64,000 nucleotides of DNA from Microcoleus sp. FACHB-68 (lineage in GTDB: Bacteria; Cyanobacteriota; Cyanobacteriia; Cyanobacteriales; Oscillatoriaceae), in assembly GCF_014695715.1 (NCBI RefSeq), contig NZ_JACJOT010000008.1:434001-498000 (forward strand), read 5' to 3'. Positions 48,081 through 58,200 of the stretch are shown here, one piece after another. The notes beneath the pieces were generated by a model, which ran no database searches, was not told the origin of the DNA, and was given only the letters and a program-made list of their open reading frames with translations. Each line of letters begins with the position of its first letter. Position 1 is the stretch's first letter. The position numbers were made by a program, and so were the translations under genes.

Positions 48081-50609
48081 TTACAAAATATGCTGCTTAA
48101 TAAACGAAAGATCCACCGAGCCAAAATTAATCACCAAAGCAACATTTAAATTTTCCAAAGATTTCACAAACCACAAAATTTCATTAACTTTGTGAGATTC
48201 ATAATGGTTAAACAGAATAGACAATCGTTTTTCCAGATAAGGTTTGACATGGCGGGAAAGCAGCACAATCTTCAGCAGCAAACTCGTGGTTCCCAGAGGG
48301 CCAATATTAGAAATCAGATCGATAAAAACATAGTGGTTTGGAGATTGCGGACTTTCCACTACTAGAAAATTAAACAACTGAGTGCAAGTTCGCATTAGTA
48401 AAAAGTCGTTTAATTTGTGAGAATCACTTTCTGGACAGGTATTTTTCAGTTGTTTAGACAATCGGCTGTTAAACTGGCGCTTTCCGTATTCGGGTTCAAT
48501 GGAAGCGATCAAGTATTCGTATAAATCGGCTTTAAAATCCCGGTAAGATGGAGTTTGGCTTGTATGAGTCAAGAAGACTTGAGCCAAGTCTCGGTAAGTA
48601 TAAGAGCCTTCAATTTTTCCAACAAATTGCTTTAAAGCCAAATACAGTTCCCGATCACTTAGCAGGGTGGGGTTTGGCACCGGCTGTATAATTCGTGCCG
48701 CTTTGGTTGAAGAAGCCTTAGCCGCAACTTGCACTCGCCTTACCAAGTAAGTTACATAATGAGAAAGATTGACTTCAAACTGCCACTGCTTTTCAGATTG
48801 AATTTGGCGAATTGTTTGCTGATGTTCGTAAGAGCTATCTTGACTTAAAAGAGAATGGGTGTATAAGTAAGGATAGCGAGAAATCATTCGTCCCAGAGAA
48901 GTATTAACGGGTTTAGTCTCACTTTCCGGACTGTCTGATACCACTTGAATTAAGCGTTGTAATGTCTGGTATTCCTCACTCTTTGTAAATAAAGATATCT
49001 GTTCTCGCAAGCGTTTGATTGATTTAGAACGAGTAGTCTGCGCTCTATTAAATGCGGGAGAATCCTTAAATAAAGCAACCACATCAGCAACAACAGATTG
49101 CTGTTGGGAGTGCATTTGCCAGCGGTTAATTAGGATGTGGCAACAGCGGTTGAGAATATACTTAAAGTCTTGATCATTGCGTAAGCTATTGATAATCCTG
49201 TCAAGCGCTTCTGCAATCTCTGTATCCGAGTATTCTGTGCCGTCGATAAACAGCTTGCGAAAGCGCTCTATCGATTGGCTTGGTGATTCAATTTGTACTG
49301 TGTAAAGCAGGTGATCGTATAATATTTGCTCATCACTGCTCGTGCGCCGGTTTTCAGCAACTTTAGCATCTGCAAATTGATGGGATTTGGGAGGAGCTAA
49401 TTTTTTGCTCGTTAAAGCTTGTTTTTGAGCGGCACTCAAAAACTCATAACTTCCAGAGCTTAATCTTTTATTGCCGGTGGCTCCTTCATTTCGCAGATTT
49501 TCAATTTCTTTTTCTACCCAGCTTCCATTAAAAATGGATTCATAAATGCGATTATATACGATTAACTTGTTCTTGTCTTTGACTACTAATCCCGATAGTC
49601 GCAACTCTATCTGTTCTGGTGTTTCCTCAGCCGTAATTTCGCCATTCAGCAAAATTTCTCGGTAGAGCAATAGAAGCCGGCTGGTGCTGTTGCGACTTTC
49701 CAGAAGGCGATCCCGGATTGTTTTCAAATGTTCCGGTTCATCCTGCGCTTCCCAGGTTTCAATAATGCGGGTTCGCACTAAATTTTCTACCCATTCAGCT
49801 TCGCAGCCGGCTGGAATATAAAAAGGTAACGTCGTCACCAGTTGGCAAAGCTTTTGAGTGAGAAAAGGTTGCCCCCCCGTCCAATTCAATATTTCTTGAA
49901 CCACGGCCTGGGGGTTGTTGGCTTTCTGAGTTAATCCTTGGACTAAAGGCAAACTTTCCGGCAGTTGAAAGCCTGTAAGTTGAATTGCTCGACCGATATT
50001 AAATGGGGTGCGATTTTTATCTTTGATTAACTCCGAAGGCTTGGCGGAACCCAGTAAAGCAAACGTAAGGCGGTTGTAGTCGGGATGATCGGCGCGATAA
50101 TTATAACAAAGACGAATCGCCGCAAAAAAATCATCAACTCGAAAATTTAAGCTGAGAATGCTGTCAATTTCATCGACAAAAATAACGATGTTTTGAGAAA
50201 ATTGTGTTAAAACAACCTGTTCGATAAATTCGCTGAATCGTTGCGCCGGCGAGAGCAAATCACGTTCGCGCCACCACTCCCGTAAATTAATTTTACCCGC
50301 AAGATTGAAACCGATTGCTAAGGAGCGAATAATGCCGGCATACCACTGTAGCGGGGTAAGATTTTGACAGCCGATCTTCGTCAAGTCAATGGCAGCACAG
50401 GCGATCCCTTCGAGTTGCAGCCGGCGCATCGTTCTTACCCGCAAACTCGATTTACCCATCTGCCGGGAATTGAACACATAACAAAACTCCCCGGCTTTCA
50501 ACCCCGCATAGAGATCCAAGTCCGCTTGCCGCTGCACATAGGTTGGTGCATTGGCTGCTAAACTCCCTCCGACTTGGTAGTCGCAGGCTAAACTGTTTTT
50601 TGTTGTCAT
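48081..50609 (-). CDS. AAA-like ATPase fused to an uncharacterised C-terminal domain
   Basis: An 842-aa protein starting at ATG 50609 ([17 protein letters not shown]); a TTG 35 codons upstream looks spurious. Residues about 1-380 are an AAA_10-like STAND-type ATPase, with a Walker-A-like [10 protein letters not shown], Walker [13 protein letters not shown] and [11 protein letters not shown]. The region after that ([17 protein letters not shown]) is typical of this family. Usually the C-terminus carries WD40 or TIR modules. Here residues about 440-842 instead form a large helical region ([57 protein letters not shown]) that I believe also occurs as a stand-alone cyanobacterial protein of unknown function. 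Possibly a signalling or defence switch. Confidence 0.8.
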   Translation of the reverse strand: MTTKNSLACDYQVGGSLAANAPTYVQRQADLDLYAGLKAGEFCYVFNSRQMGKSSLRVRTMRRLQLEGIACAAIDLTKIGCQNLTPLQWYAGIIRSLAIGFNLAGKINLREWWRERDLLSPAQRFSEFIEQVVLTQFSQNIVIFVDEIDSILSLNFRVDDFFAAIRLCYNYRADHPDYNRLTFALLGSAKPSELIKDKNRTPFNIGRAIQLTGFQLPESLPLVQGLTQKANNPQAVVQEILNWTGGQPFLTQKLCQLVTTLPFYIPAGCEAEWVENLVRTRIIETWEAQDEPEHLKTIRDRLLESRNSTSRLLLLYREILLNGEITAEETPEQIELRLSGLVVKDKNKLIVYNRIYESIFNGSWVEKEIENLRNEGATGNKRLSSGSYEFLSAAQKQALTSKKLAPPKSHQFADAKVAENRRTSSDEQILYDHLLYTVQIESPSQSIERFRKLFIDGTEYSDTEIAEALDRIINSLRNDQDFKYILNRCCHILINRWQMHSQQQSVVADVVALFKDSPAFNRAQTTRSKSIKRLREQISLFTKSEEYQTLQRLIQVVSDSPESETKPVNTSLGRMISRYPYLYTHSLLSQDSSYEHQQTIRQIQSEKQWQFEVNLSHYVTYLVRRVQVAAKASSTKAARIIQPVPNPTLLSDRELYLALKQFVGKIEGSYTYRDLAQVFLTHTSQTPSYRDFKADLYEYLIASIEPEYGKRQFNSRLSKQLKNTCPESDSHKLNDFLLMRTCTQLFNFLVVESPQSPNHYVFIDLISNIGPLGTTSLLLKIVLLSRHVKPYLEKRLSILFNHYESHKVNEILWFVKSLENLNVALVINFGSVDLSFIKQHIL

Positions 50610-51336
50610 AGATGCACTGATACTGAATTGGTTAGGCAAAGCAGAGATAACATAACATCGCACTCCGGCTGTCGTTTTTAGACGACAAGCTTGGTGAGAA
50701 GCGATCTCCTCCAAAGTAGAGTCTAACCTTCCACCCCAATGGGTGTCATGAGTAACAAGGGATTATTTTATCGAAAATTCTAGCCAAAAACTAATATTTG
50801 AAAATGCCATCCTGCCAAAATCGGCTCTTTTGGCATTAAAGATGCCTTACTGAACGCATCCAGCCGCAATTTTTATCTGGATGATTACGCTTGATTAATC
50901 ATTGTTATAAATTAGAATTTTAAGTTTAAGGCAATAGCGGAAATCCTGGCAGTCTCAACCCCTTTGAGGCATCTCATTGCCTTGTAGACCTGCTAACTTC
51001 ATGATGTGCAATTTAAACGCTGGCGCTGCCGGCAAATAGATCCATTCTTTGGCAGTCACCACTTCTTGCATGGCTGCTGGATAGCAGCTATTGCAGGCTT
51101 TTGAAAGCATTTATAACCCTGATGGTGCTAGACAAAGCAATTTCTATGTGGTATTATTAAACACCTATAAACAAAATTACTTTTCTCCATTACCATCACC
51201 CGCTTAACCCGATTGTCTCGCTAATTCGCCCGTGCCATCGCACTCAATCATAATCGATCTCTACAATGGAAGTGATGGACTTAGTAAATGCGCTTTATTC
51301 ACATAACTTTAGGTCAGATCGTATTGAGGAAAGAGG
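50610..51336. other. Intergenic region upstream of the AAA and aldehyde dehydrogenase genes
   Basis: 727 bp between two divergent starts. It must contain both promoters. It holds no recognised gene. GAGGAAAGAGG lies immediately before the dehydrogenase ATG. Confidence 0.45.
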
Positions 51337-52713
51337 ATGCTAACCCAATTACCTGTCAGTGACATCATCCGTCAGCAACGCCAGTTTTTTGCTGCCGGCA
51401 AAACCAAAGACTTAGCTTTTCGCATTGAACAACTCAAGCGTCTCAAACAAGCAGTTTTAGATAATAAAACCGCTATTATGGACGCCCTTAAAGCTGACTT
51501 GAACAAACCGACATTTGAGGCGTATGCCACGGAAATTGGTGTCATTCGAGAAATTGACTACGCCCTGAAAAACATTAAATCTTGGGTTAAGCCAAAAAAA
51601 GTCTCCACCTCCATTGATTTATTCCCCTCATCTGCCCAAATTTACCCAGAACCGCTGGGAGTTGTGCTGATTATTGGGCCTTGGAATTATCCATTTCAGT
51701 TAATGATTTCTCCCTTAGTTGGTGCGATTTCTGCCGGCAACTGTGCAACGATCAAACCATCCGAAATGGCTGCCAATACCTCGCGGGTCGTTCGTGAAAT
51801 CATTGAAAAAACCTTTGAACCGGCTTATATAGCAGTCGTTGAAGGCGGCGTCGAAACCAGCCAACAGCTACTCGCCGAAAAGTTCGATCACATCTTTTTC
51901 ACCGGCGGCACAAAAATCGGGCAAATCGTTATGGAGGCAGCGGCTAAAAACTTAACGCCGGTGACACTAGAATTAGGCGGCAAAACCCCGTGCATTGTCG
52001 ATACCGAAGTTAACCTCGAACACACCGCAAAACGCATCGTTTGGGGTAAATTCATCAATACCGGCCAAACGTGCATCGCCCCCGATTATCTGTTAGTGGA
52101 TCGAAGCATCAAAAAAGATTTACTCGCGGGAATCGAAAACTGCATTAAAGAATTTTACGGTGAAGATCCGGCCAAAAGCCCAGACTATGGCAGAATTATT
52201 AACCCAAAACAATTTGATCGGCTAGCCGGCTTGCTAAAAGATGGTGAAATTATCACCGGCGGTAAAACCAACCGAGAAGATCGTTACATCGCCCCCACAG
52301 TCATTGATCAAGTTTCCTGGGATGCCCCCATTATGGAAGACGAAATCTTTGGCCCCATTCTGCCGGTGCTTGAATACACAGATTTAACCGATGCTATTAC
52401 CAAAATAAACGACCGACCCAAACCTTTAGCCCTTTATCTTTTCTCCAAAAACAAAGAAAAACAACAGCGAGTCTTGCAAGAAACTTCATCCGGGGGTGTT
52501 TGCATAAACGACACCGTCATGCAGGTTGGCGTCTCAGAATTACCCTTTGGCGGCGTTGGTAATAGCGGCATCGGTAGCTATCACGGCAAAGCCAGCTTTG
52601 ATACCTTTTCCCATCAGAAAAGCGTGTTGAAAAGATCCTTTCTCCTCGATCTTGACTGGCGATACGCCCCTTATCAAGGAAAATTGGATTTGCTCAAAAA
52701 GATTATTGGGTAA
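51337..52713 (+). CDS. Aldehyde dehydrogenase (ALDH3-like)
   Basis: NAD(P)+-dependent oxidation of aldehydes to acids. The 458-aa protein has GPWNYPFQL, the FTGG nucleotide loop at about 188-191, the general-base Glu212 in LELGGKTP, and the catalytic Cys246 in NTGQTCIAPD. The C-terminal LPFGGVGNSGIG is also typical. The short ALDH3 form resembles the Synechocystis apocarotenal dehydrogenase Slr0091 in type. An apocarotenal or fatty-aldehyde substrate is likely but not proven. The hydrophobic C-terminal tail could associate with membranes. A strong ribosome-binding site precedes the ATG. Confidence 0.94.
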   Translation: MLTQLPVSDIIRQQRQFFAAGKTKDLAFRIEQLKRLKQAVLDNKTAIMDALKADLNKPTFEAYATEIGVIREIDYALKNIKSWVKPKKVSTSIDLFPSSAQIYPEPLGVVLIIGPWNYPFQLMISPLVGAISAGNCATIKPSEMAANTSRVVREIIEKTFEPAYIAVVEGGVETSQQLLAEKFDHIFFTGGTKIGQIVMEAAAKNLTPVTLELGGKTPCIVDTEVNLEHTAKRIVWGKFINTGQTCIAPDYLLVDRSIKKDLLAGIENCIKEFYGEDPAKSPDYGRIINPKQFDRLAGLLKDGEIITGGKTNREDRYIAPTVIDQVSWDAPIMEDEIFGPILPVLEYTDLTDAITKINDRPKPLALYLFSKNKEKQQRVLQETSSGGVCINDTVMQVGVSELPFGGVGNSGIGSYHGKASFDTFSHQKSVLKRSFLLDLDWRYAPYQGKLDLLKKIIG

Positions 52714-52780
52714 TAAAATAACCACAGATAAACATAAATTGCCTTTCGTTCATCTGTGGTTAAAAATTACTTAATTTTTC

Positions 52781-53386
52781 CTAAGAACCGAACAAACCAC
52801 TATAACGTTCCTCAGCCCAAGGTTCACCGCGCCGGTGGTAGCCATTGCGTTCCCAAAAGCCCGATTGTTCCTTATCTAGAAATTGCAGCCCATTAATCCA
52901 TTTGGCACTTTTCCAAGCATAAAGATGAGGCACAACAAGCCGTAGAGGACCCCCGTGTTCTGCCGGCAGCGGTTCGCCAAATACAGTATGGGCGAAAAAA
53001 TTCTCCTCTCGCAGGAAATCTTCTAGCGGAATGTTAGTCGTGTAGCCGCCATAGCAGTGTTCCATCAGGTGAACGGCTTTCGGATCTACTTCAATATGCT
53101 TCATGAAGTCTGTCACCTTAACCCCTGTCCACTGCACATCCAATTTTGACCAGCGGGTAACACAGTGAAAATCTGCTGTGAAGTTGCTTTGAGGCATCGC
53201 CATAAAGTCATCCCAGCTAAAGGTTGCCGGTTTCGCTAAACCCCAGACTTTAAATTCCCAGTCTTCAATGGTGACATGGGGGGTGTCGCCATAAGTCAAT
53301 ACCGGAAATCCTTTGGTTAAATATTGCCCAGGAGGAACGCGATCACTTTGTTCTGCATCTGGCTTTTTGAAAAATTTACCCAGCAT
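52781..53386 (-). CDS. Sulfite-oxidase-like molybdopterin oxidoreductase (YedY-type fold)
   Basis: The 201-aa protein is a compact single-domain sulfite-oxidase/YedY family member. The molybdenum-ligand Cys lies at residue 75 (DFHCVTRWS). Other typical segments are WTGVKVTDFM, the conserved HCYGGYTTNIPLEDFL, GEPLPAEHGGPLRLVVPHLY and YAWKSAKWI. It has no Tat signal peptide, so unlike E. coli MsrP it is probably cytoplasmic. The dimerisation domain of full sulfite oxidases is missing, as expected for this small group. Substrate unknown. It converges on the aldehyde dehydrogenase gene. Confidence 0.9.
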   Translation of the reverse strand: MLGKFFKKPDAEQSDRVPPGQYLTKGFPVLTYGDTPHVTIEDWEFKVWGLAKPATFSWDDFMAMPQSNFTADFHCVTRWSKLDVQWTGVKVTDFMKHIEVDPKAVHLMEHCYGGYTTNIPLEDFLREENFFAHTVFGEPLPAEHGGPLRLVVPHLYAWKSAKWINGLQFLDKEQSGFWERNGYHRRGEPWAEERYSGLFGS

Positions 53387-53893
53387 CGTTAAATGGTTCT
53401 TAACTACTTACTTAAAGTCCAGTATAACGCGCGATAGCCGGCCAAACTTCTTCCTCTAAGCTGTTGCCAATGAGTTGCTGCTGCTTTTTAAGCAGATTTC
53501 ACTCTTTATAAAATCCTTAATATTAACGTTCAGAATATACAACTATACGTCACATTTTTCCAAATTATACTTTTTTATTAAAACTTTTAAATTATAAAAA
53601 TTAGATTAAAGTTTTATAGAAAATTTTTCTAATCTCGAAATTAAATCATCCCTGATTATAATAGGTTTAATTTCATAAATTTTGATAAATTATTGATTTC
53701 TTTCGATTAAGAATATATCTTAAGAGAGATTGACTCAAAGCAAAGAAGAGAATTTTGAAACTTGCTTAGGAAAATTCTGCTCAATTCCTGGCATTGGAAG
53801 AAAATCTAATTCAAAGCAGAAGTTGACGACACAATCACAAGTAAATTCAAGTCAAATTGGATATAAAACTCAGAGTGCATAATACTGCGATCT
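53387..53893. other. AT-rich intergenic region
   Basis: 507 bp between divergent starts. The part 53500-53720 is strongly A+T-rich. It holds the promoters for the molybdoenzyme and the TPR gene, and no gene is recognised. Confidence 0.4.
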
Positions 53894-55189
53894 ATGTCTG
53901 AAATACATCAACGGATTTATGTTCTGGTTGCCGGCTTCCTTTGTGCCGGTTCAGTGTCCCAAAATCCTGCCCTAGCTTTCCAGGTGCCGGTAAATCTATT
54001 CAACCAAGAAAATACCATTTCGCGGGTTGATTCGAGCAATCAATCTCTCTCCCCCTCTGCCCCTGAGAACACACTCGCCCAATCTATCAAAGATTTGAGG
54101 GATGCAGAGGTTCAAAATCAATTTGGAAATACTTTAAAAGCCCAAAACCGGCTCAATGAAGCAATCGCTGCTTATCAAGAAGCGATTCGCCTCAATCCCA
54201 ACGCCGGCAAATTTTACAATAACTTAGGCGTTGCCCTCAAAGCCCAAGGCCGGCTGTCAGACGCCATCGTTGCCTATCAAAGTGGACTTCTCCTTGAGCC
54301 GCGCAATGCCCCGATTTACTATAATTTAGGGCTGGCACTCTCAGATAATGGTCAATTGCTAGAGGCAACGGAGGCGCTGCAACAAGCGATCCGCCTCAAT
54401 CCTTACTTTGGTGAAGCTTACAACAACTTGGGAATGGTTCTGCTAGCGCAAGGACAGCCGGTGGAAGCAGTAATTGCACTGAGGCAAGCGGTTAATGTCA
54501 ATCCCCGGTTGCCCAACGCTTACTTGAATTTAGGCAATGTATTATTGCAGCAACGCCAACTGCCAGAGGCGGTTGCAGCGTTCCAACAAGCAACTCTTAT
54601 CGATCCGAATTTAGCAATCGCTCAATATCAATTAGGCAACACCTTACGAGATTTAGGCCGGCAAAGAGAAGCGATTGCAGCCTATCAGGCAGTTATTCGC
54701 CTCAATCCTAACAATGCAGACGCGCAGGCAAATTTAGCAGTGCTCCTGCAACAGCAAGGTCAGTTAAAAGAGGCGATTACAGCCTACCAAGCAGCAATCG
54801 CAGCTCAACCGGGCTTAGCCCTACAGCTCAATCCTCAGCTAGCAGAAGCGCGTAACCAATTGGGCATACAGCTTGCCGGTGGGGGGCAGTTAGCACAAGC
54901 GATTACCGAATGGCAAGAAGCGGCAAGGCTTGACCCAAACGCAGGCGAAGTGCGTAAAAACCTGGGAGATGCTTTTATGCAACAGCGCCAGTATCCGCAA
55001 GCGATCACTGCCTATCGAGAAGCCCTTCGCCTGAATTTTCCAACCCCCCAACTTTATAACAATTTAGGAATTGCTTTCTCTCAAACCGGCCAACGAGGGG
55101 AAGCGATCTCCGCATGGAAAGAAGCCGTTCGTCTCGATCCAAACTTTGCCGAAGCTTACCTAAATTTAGGGAATGCCTTGCAGCAGTAA
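53894..55189 (+). CDS. Exported TPR-repeat protein
   Basis: The 431-aa protein has an N-terminal signal-like segment (about residues 8-30, VLVAGFLCAGSVSQNPALAF). A short linker follows, then about ten canonical TPR units of 34 residues (AIAAYQEAIRLNPNAGKFYN type) reach the C-terminus. It is probably periplasmic or extracytoplasmic, a scaffold for protein assembly. The repeats are more regular and Gln/Asn-richer than in the cytoplasmic TPR protein at 3.2 kb. The gene ends 40 bp before the convergent ktrA stop. No enzymatic domain. Confidence 0.88.
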   Translation: MSEIHQRIYVLVAGFLCAGSVSQNPALAFQVPVNLFNQENTISRVDSSNQSLSPSAPENTLAQSIKDLRDAEVQNQFGNTLKAQNRLNEAIAAYQEAIRLNPNAGKFYNNLGVALKAQGRLSDAIVAYQSGLLLEPRNAPIYYNLGLALSDNGQLLEATEALQQAIRLNPYFGEAYNNLGMVLLAQGQPVEAVIALRQAVNVNPRLPNAYLNLGNVLLQQRQLPEAVAAFQQATLIDPNLAIAQYQLGNTLRDLGRQREAIAAYQAVIRLNPNNADAQANLAVLLQQQGQLKEAITAYQAAIAAQPGLALQLNPQLAEARNQLGIQLAGGGQLAQAITEWQEAARLDPNAGEVRKNLGDAFMQQRQYPQAITAYREALRLNFPTPQLYNNLGIAFSQTGQRGEAISAWKEAVRLDPNFAEAYLNLGNALQQ

Positions 55190-55228
55190 GGCAGCCATTT
55201 TATTTAGGGAAAGCAGCAAGCGTTAAAT

Positions 55229-55933
55229 TTAAATCGGTAAGCGATTGATATCTTTGTTACAGCCGATCACCACCGCCGCTGTTCCCCTTTTCAGGCGCGT
55301 GTTAGGTGATGGGTTAATCTCAAACTTGTTATCATGACTCACCGCGAGCAAATTCAGACCATACCGGCTACGAAGTTGGAGTTCTGCAATCGTTTTGCCG
55401 TGAAATTCCTCCGGAACAATAAGTTCGACAATACTGTTATCAGGGTCTAACTCAAAACGGTCGAGAATGCTAGGTTTGGTCAGCGTTCTCGCCAAAGTAC
55501 AGCCCATCTCATGTTCTGGAAATATTACATGATCTGCCCCGACTTTCTTCAGAAGTTTTTCATGAATTTCAGAAGATGCCTTTGCCACCACATGAGGAAC
55601 ACCGCCTTCCTTGAGGTTAAGGGCGGTAATTACGCTTTCCTCAACATAATTGCCAATCGCCACAATGACTGTATCAAACTCAAAGACGCCTGCCTGCTTA
55701 AGGGCACTAGGGTCTGTGCTGTCTAATTGCAAGGCATGAGCAGCGATTTGATCGCTCATGGCTTGCGCTACTCGCTTTTCATCAGAATCCACACCTAACA
55801 CTTCATATCCCAAGCCATGCAGTGTTGCAGAAACAGCTCGACCAAACCGGCCTAAGCCTACCACGGCAAATTGTTTGTTCTCTGTACGAAGACTGCGGAA
55901 GAAACCTAAAGACGATAAATTCACGCCAAGCAC
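55229..55933 (-). CDS. ktrA: K+ uptake regulatory NAD-binding protein KtrA
   Basis: Cytoplasmic gating subunit of the Ktr K+ transporter. The 234-aa protein has an N-terminal RCK/TrkA-N domain with FAVVGLGRFGRAVS and a conserved Asp for NAD(H) (VLGVDSD). The C-terminal TrkA-C domain follows (about 145-234). It lies downstream of ktrB on the same strand with a 160-bp gap. The start is GTG; GTG 55933 and GTG 55924 (VNLSSLGFF) are both plausible. Confidence 0.93.
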   Translation of the reverse strand: MLGVNLSSLGFFRSLRTENKQFAVVGLGRFGRAVSATLHGLGYEVLGVDSDEKRVAQAMSDQIAAHALQLDSTDPSALKQAGVFEFDTVIVAIGNYVEESVITALNLKEGGVPHVVAKASSEIHEKLLKKVGADHVIFPEHEMGCTLARTLTKPSILDRFELDPDNSIVELIVPEEFHGKTIAELQLRSRYGLNLLAVSHDNKFEINPSPNTRLKRGTAAVVIGCNKDINRLPI

Positions 55934-56093
55934 CTGAAACTAATCTTGAAAAACTAACCTTGAAAACAGTGGAGAAAAGGCAGAGGGGGAGCGGGATAGG
56001 GGAGCAGAAAGCGTTTCATGTTCTCGTTGTCTATGCCGGCAGAAGGTGGGAGTCTCTATTAAAAATTGTATCAAAAGCCTGAGAGCGTTCTCG

Positions 56094-57428
56094 CTACCCC
56101 ACCAACAAATTCTCTTCTGGATAGCGGATCGCGCTGGGTTTGGGGTCTCCCAGAATTGCACTCATTAAGAGCAATATCCCGACCCGACCGATGTACATTG
56201 TGGTGATTATAACCAGTTCAGGGAACAGTGAAAGTTTAGCGGTGATGCCGGTAGACAGGCCAACCGTAGCAAACGCCGACACAACCTCAAGCAGAATATC
56301 GATAAATCCGATATTTTTGTCAAACAGGGCAATTAAAACGGTTGCAATAATCACCACCAGCATTGAACCGACCTGTACAGCAACCGCTTTCAAAATCAGT
56401 GCGGGTGGGATCTGGCGCTGATAAGCCAGCACTTCTTCTTTCCCTTGGAGCACCGCTTTGGTGCAGTTGAATAAAATCCTGACGGTGGTTGTTTTAATTC
56501 CGCCGCCGGTGCTGCCGGGACTGGCACCCATAAACATCAGGGCAATCGTAAGCCACAGGCCGGCGTTGGTCATTTTCCCATAGTCAACGGTATTAAACCC
56601 TGCTGTGCGCGGCACGACGGATTGAAACCAAGCTGCCATGATCTTATTGCCGAAGCTTAAAGGCGCAAAGGTTCCTGGATTGTTGAATTCTGTGAGAAAA
56701 AAGCCGATTGTTCCTACTATTAACAGAAAAAGGGTTGTACTTGTAACGACCTTAAAGTTAAGAGAAAAAACAATGCAGGTTTGATTTTTGGATAGGCGAT
56801 CTCGCACCCACAAAAATACTTCCATAATGACTTGATAGCCAATACCTCCCAGGATAATCAGGCTGCTAATCACAAAATTGACTAAGGGAGAATTGACATA
56901 ATTGATCAAATTATTGGAAAAGAGACTGAATCCAGCATTGTTAAAAGCATTGACGCTGTGAAAGATTGAAAGCCACAGTCCCTGGCTGAAGCCGAAGTCT
57001 GGTACAAAAGCAGGAAGCAGCAAGAAAATGCCAGTGATTTCAATAATGACAATCATGGCGATAATCGAGCGCACTAAATCGCCAGCGCCGGCTAACCCCG
57101 GCTGATCTAAAGATTGTTGAACTGCCAGTTTATCTCGCAATCCCAACTTCCGACCCACCAGTAAGATCAGAACGGTTGTGGCCGTCATGTAGCCTAAACC
57201 GCCCACCTGAACGAGGCAAACCATAATCAGCTGGCCCCAAAACGAATAAAACTTCCCAACATCTACCACCGATAAACCCGTCACACAGACGCAAGATGTG
57301 GTTGTAAATAATGCTGTGACTGGATCGCTCCATGTCCCATCACTTGTTGAGAAAGGCAGGGTCAGCAGGATAGTACCAATGGCAAGAAGAGCCAAAAATC
57401 CTAAGCAAATCGTTCTAGAGATTGTCAT
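56094..57428 (-). CDS. ktrB: K+ transporter pore subunit KtrB
   Basis: Membrane subunit of the Ktr system, which imports K+ with Na+ dependence; important for osmotic adaptation in cyanobacteria. The 444-aa protein has four repeated M1-P-M2 units. The selectivity-filter segments are VTGLSVVD, NNAGFSLF, RTAGFNTV and TVGLSTGI. The conserved Gly of each filter is present. ATG start. It is placed upstream of ktrA and downstream of tenA on the same strand. No KtrE/KtrC homologue is seen next to it. Confidence 0.94.
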   Translation of the reverse strand: MTISRTICLGFLALLAIGTILLTLPFSTSDGTWSDPVTALFTTTSCVCVTGLSVVDVGKFYSFWGQLIMVCLVQVGGLGYMTATTVLILLVGRKLGLRDKLAVQQSLDQPGLAGAGDLVRSIIAMIVIIEITGIFLLLPAFVPDFGFSQGLWLSIFHSVNAFNNAGFSLFSNNLINYVNSPLVNFVISSLIILGGIGYQVIMEVFLWVRDRLSKNQTCIVFSLNFKVVTSTTLFLLIVGTIGFFLTEFNNPGTFAPLSFGNKIMAAWFQSVVPRTAGFNTVDYGKMTNAGLWLTIALMFMGASPGSTGGGIKTTTVRILFNCTKAVLQGKEEVLAYQRQIPPALILKAVAVQVGSMLVVIIATVLIALFDKNIGFIDILLEVVSAFATVGLSTGITAKLSLFPELVIITTMYIGRVGILLLMSAILGDPKPSAIRYPEENLLVG

Positions 57429-57505
57429 GAAGCGAGTGTAGTTGAGAATCTGAGTGGCAGGTACTCAATGAATATTTATAAAGCTTACTCCTGAGTGATC
57501 TCTTT

Positions 57506-58135
57506 TTAATCACCGGCACTTTCCCACGCTGCCTGAAAGAAATCTCGCTCGCACAGCATGGCGTAGCGATAAGTCGAATGCGTCGCCGGCAGCGGTTCAG
57601 CATAGCGATCCAGCAAGCGTTCTAGCTGTTCGGCCAGTGGCTCAAATTCCGGACTACTGTAGGTGCGAATCCAGCCGGCATAGGGATGATCCCGAATGCC
57701 ATCTTTGGCGATTTGCCGGCCTAAAAAGGTATACAGCCGCATACACGGGGCCATCGCAGCTGCAATCAGACCGGCTTCATGACTCCAAGCAGTAGCCATC
57801 AAAAAGTCGGTGTAGCGGCGCGTTGCCGGTGCCGGTTCGGTTTCCCGCAAATCTACGCCCCACTCGGCTGCATAGCCTTGATGCAGCTTAAGTTCTTCTA
57901 AAACGCCGCCGGCAAGGGCGTGGAACACTTCAAACGCCTCCCAGTCAGGTGCTTTCGCCCCGGCAATGCTGTAGGCGCGGGCAAAGGCTTCTAAGAAAAA
58001 AGCATCTTGTCCGACGTAATAGGCAAACCGGCTTTTGGGCAGAGTGCCGGTGGCAATTCCTTGCACAAACGGATGTTCCAGGCAAGCTACTGCTAAATCT
58101 TCATGGGTTTGCCACAGTTCACTAGAAAGCGTCAT
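57506..58135 (-). CDS. tenA: TenA-family thiaminase II / aminopyrimidine aminohydrolase
   Basis: Salvages degraded thiamine by hydrolysing aminopyrimidines. The 209-aa protein has the TenA helical fold with YVGQDAFFLEAFARAY, the nucleophile Cys131 in AAAMAPCMRLY, and the C-terminal Glu region (ERDFFQAAW). Full length. The gene is divergent from the tocopherol methyltransferase, with only 65 bp between the starts, and lies upstream of ktrB. No thi genes are adjacent. Confidence 0.93.
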   Translation of the reverse strand: MTLSSELWQTHEDLAVACLEHPFVQGIATGTLPKSRFAYYVGQDAFFLEAFARAYSIAGAKAPDWEAFEVFHALAGGVLEELKLHQGYAAEWGVDLRETEPAPATRRYTDFLMATAWSHEAGLIAAAMAPCMRLYTFLGRQIAKDGIRDHPYAGWIRTYSSPEFEPLAEQLERLLDRYAEPLPATHSTYRYAMLCERDFFQAAWESAGD

Positions 58136-58154
58136 GACTAATTTGGGATTAGGG

Positions 58155-58196
58155 ATTTTAGATTAATCTAAAATTTACAATCTAAAATCTAAAATC
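58155..58196. repeat. 20-bp perfect palindrome and direct repeats between tenA and the methyltransferase
   Basis: ATTTTAGATTAATCTAAAAT (58155-58174) is a perfect palindrome. It is followed by AATCTAAAATCTAAAATC (58179-58196), which repeats the same arm. This occupies almost the whole 65-bp divergent promoter region. It could be a regulator-binding site or a copy of the GATTTTAGATT repeat family. Confidence 0.75.
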
Positions 58197-58200
58197 GCCG

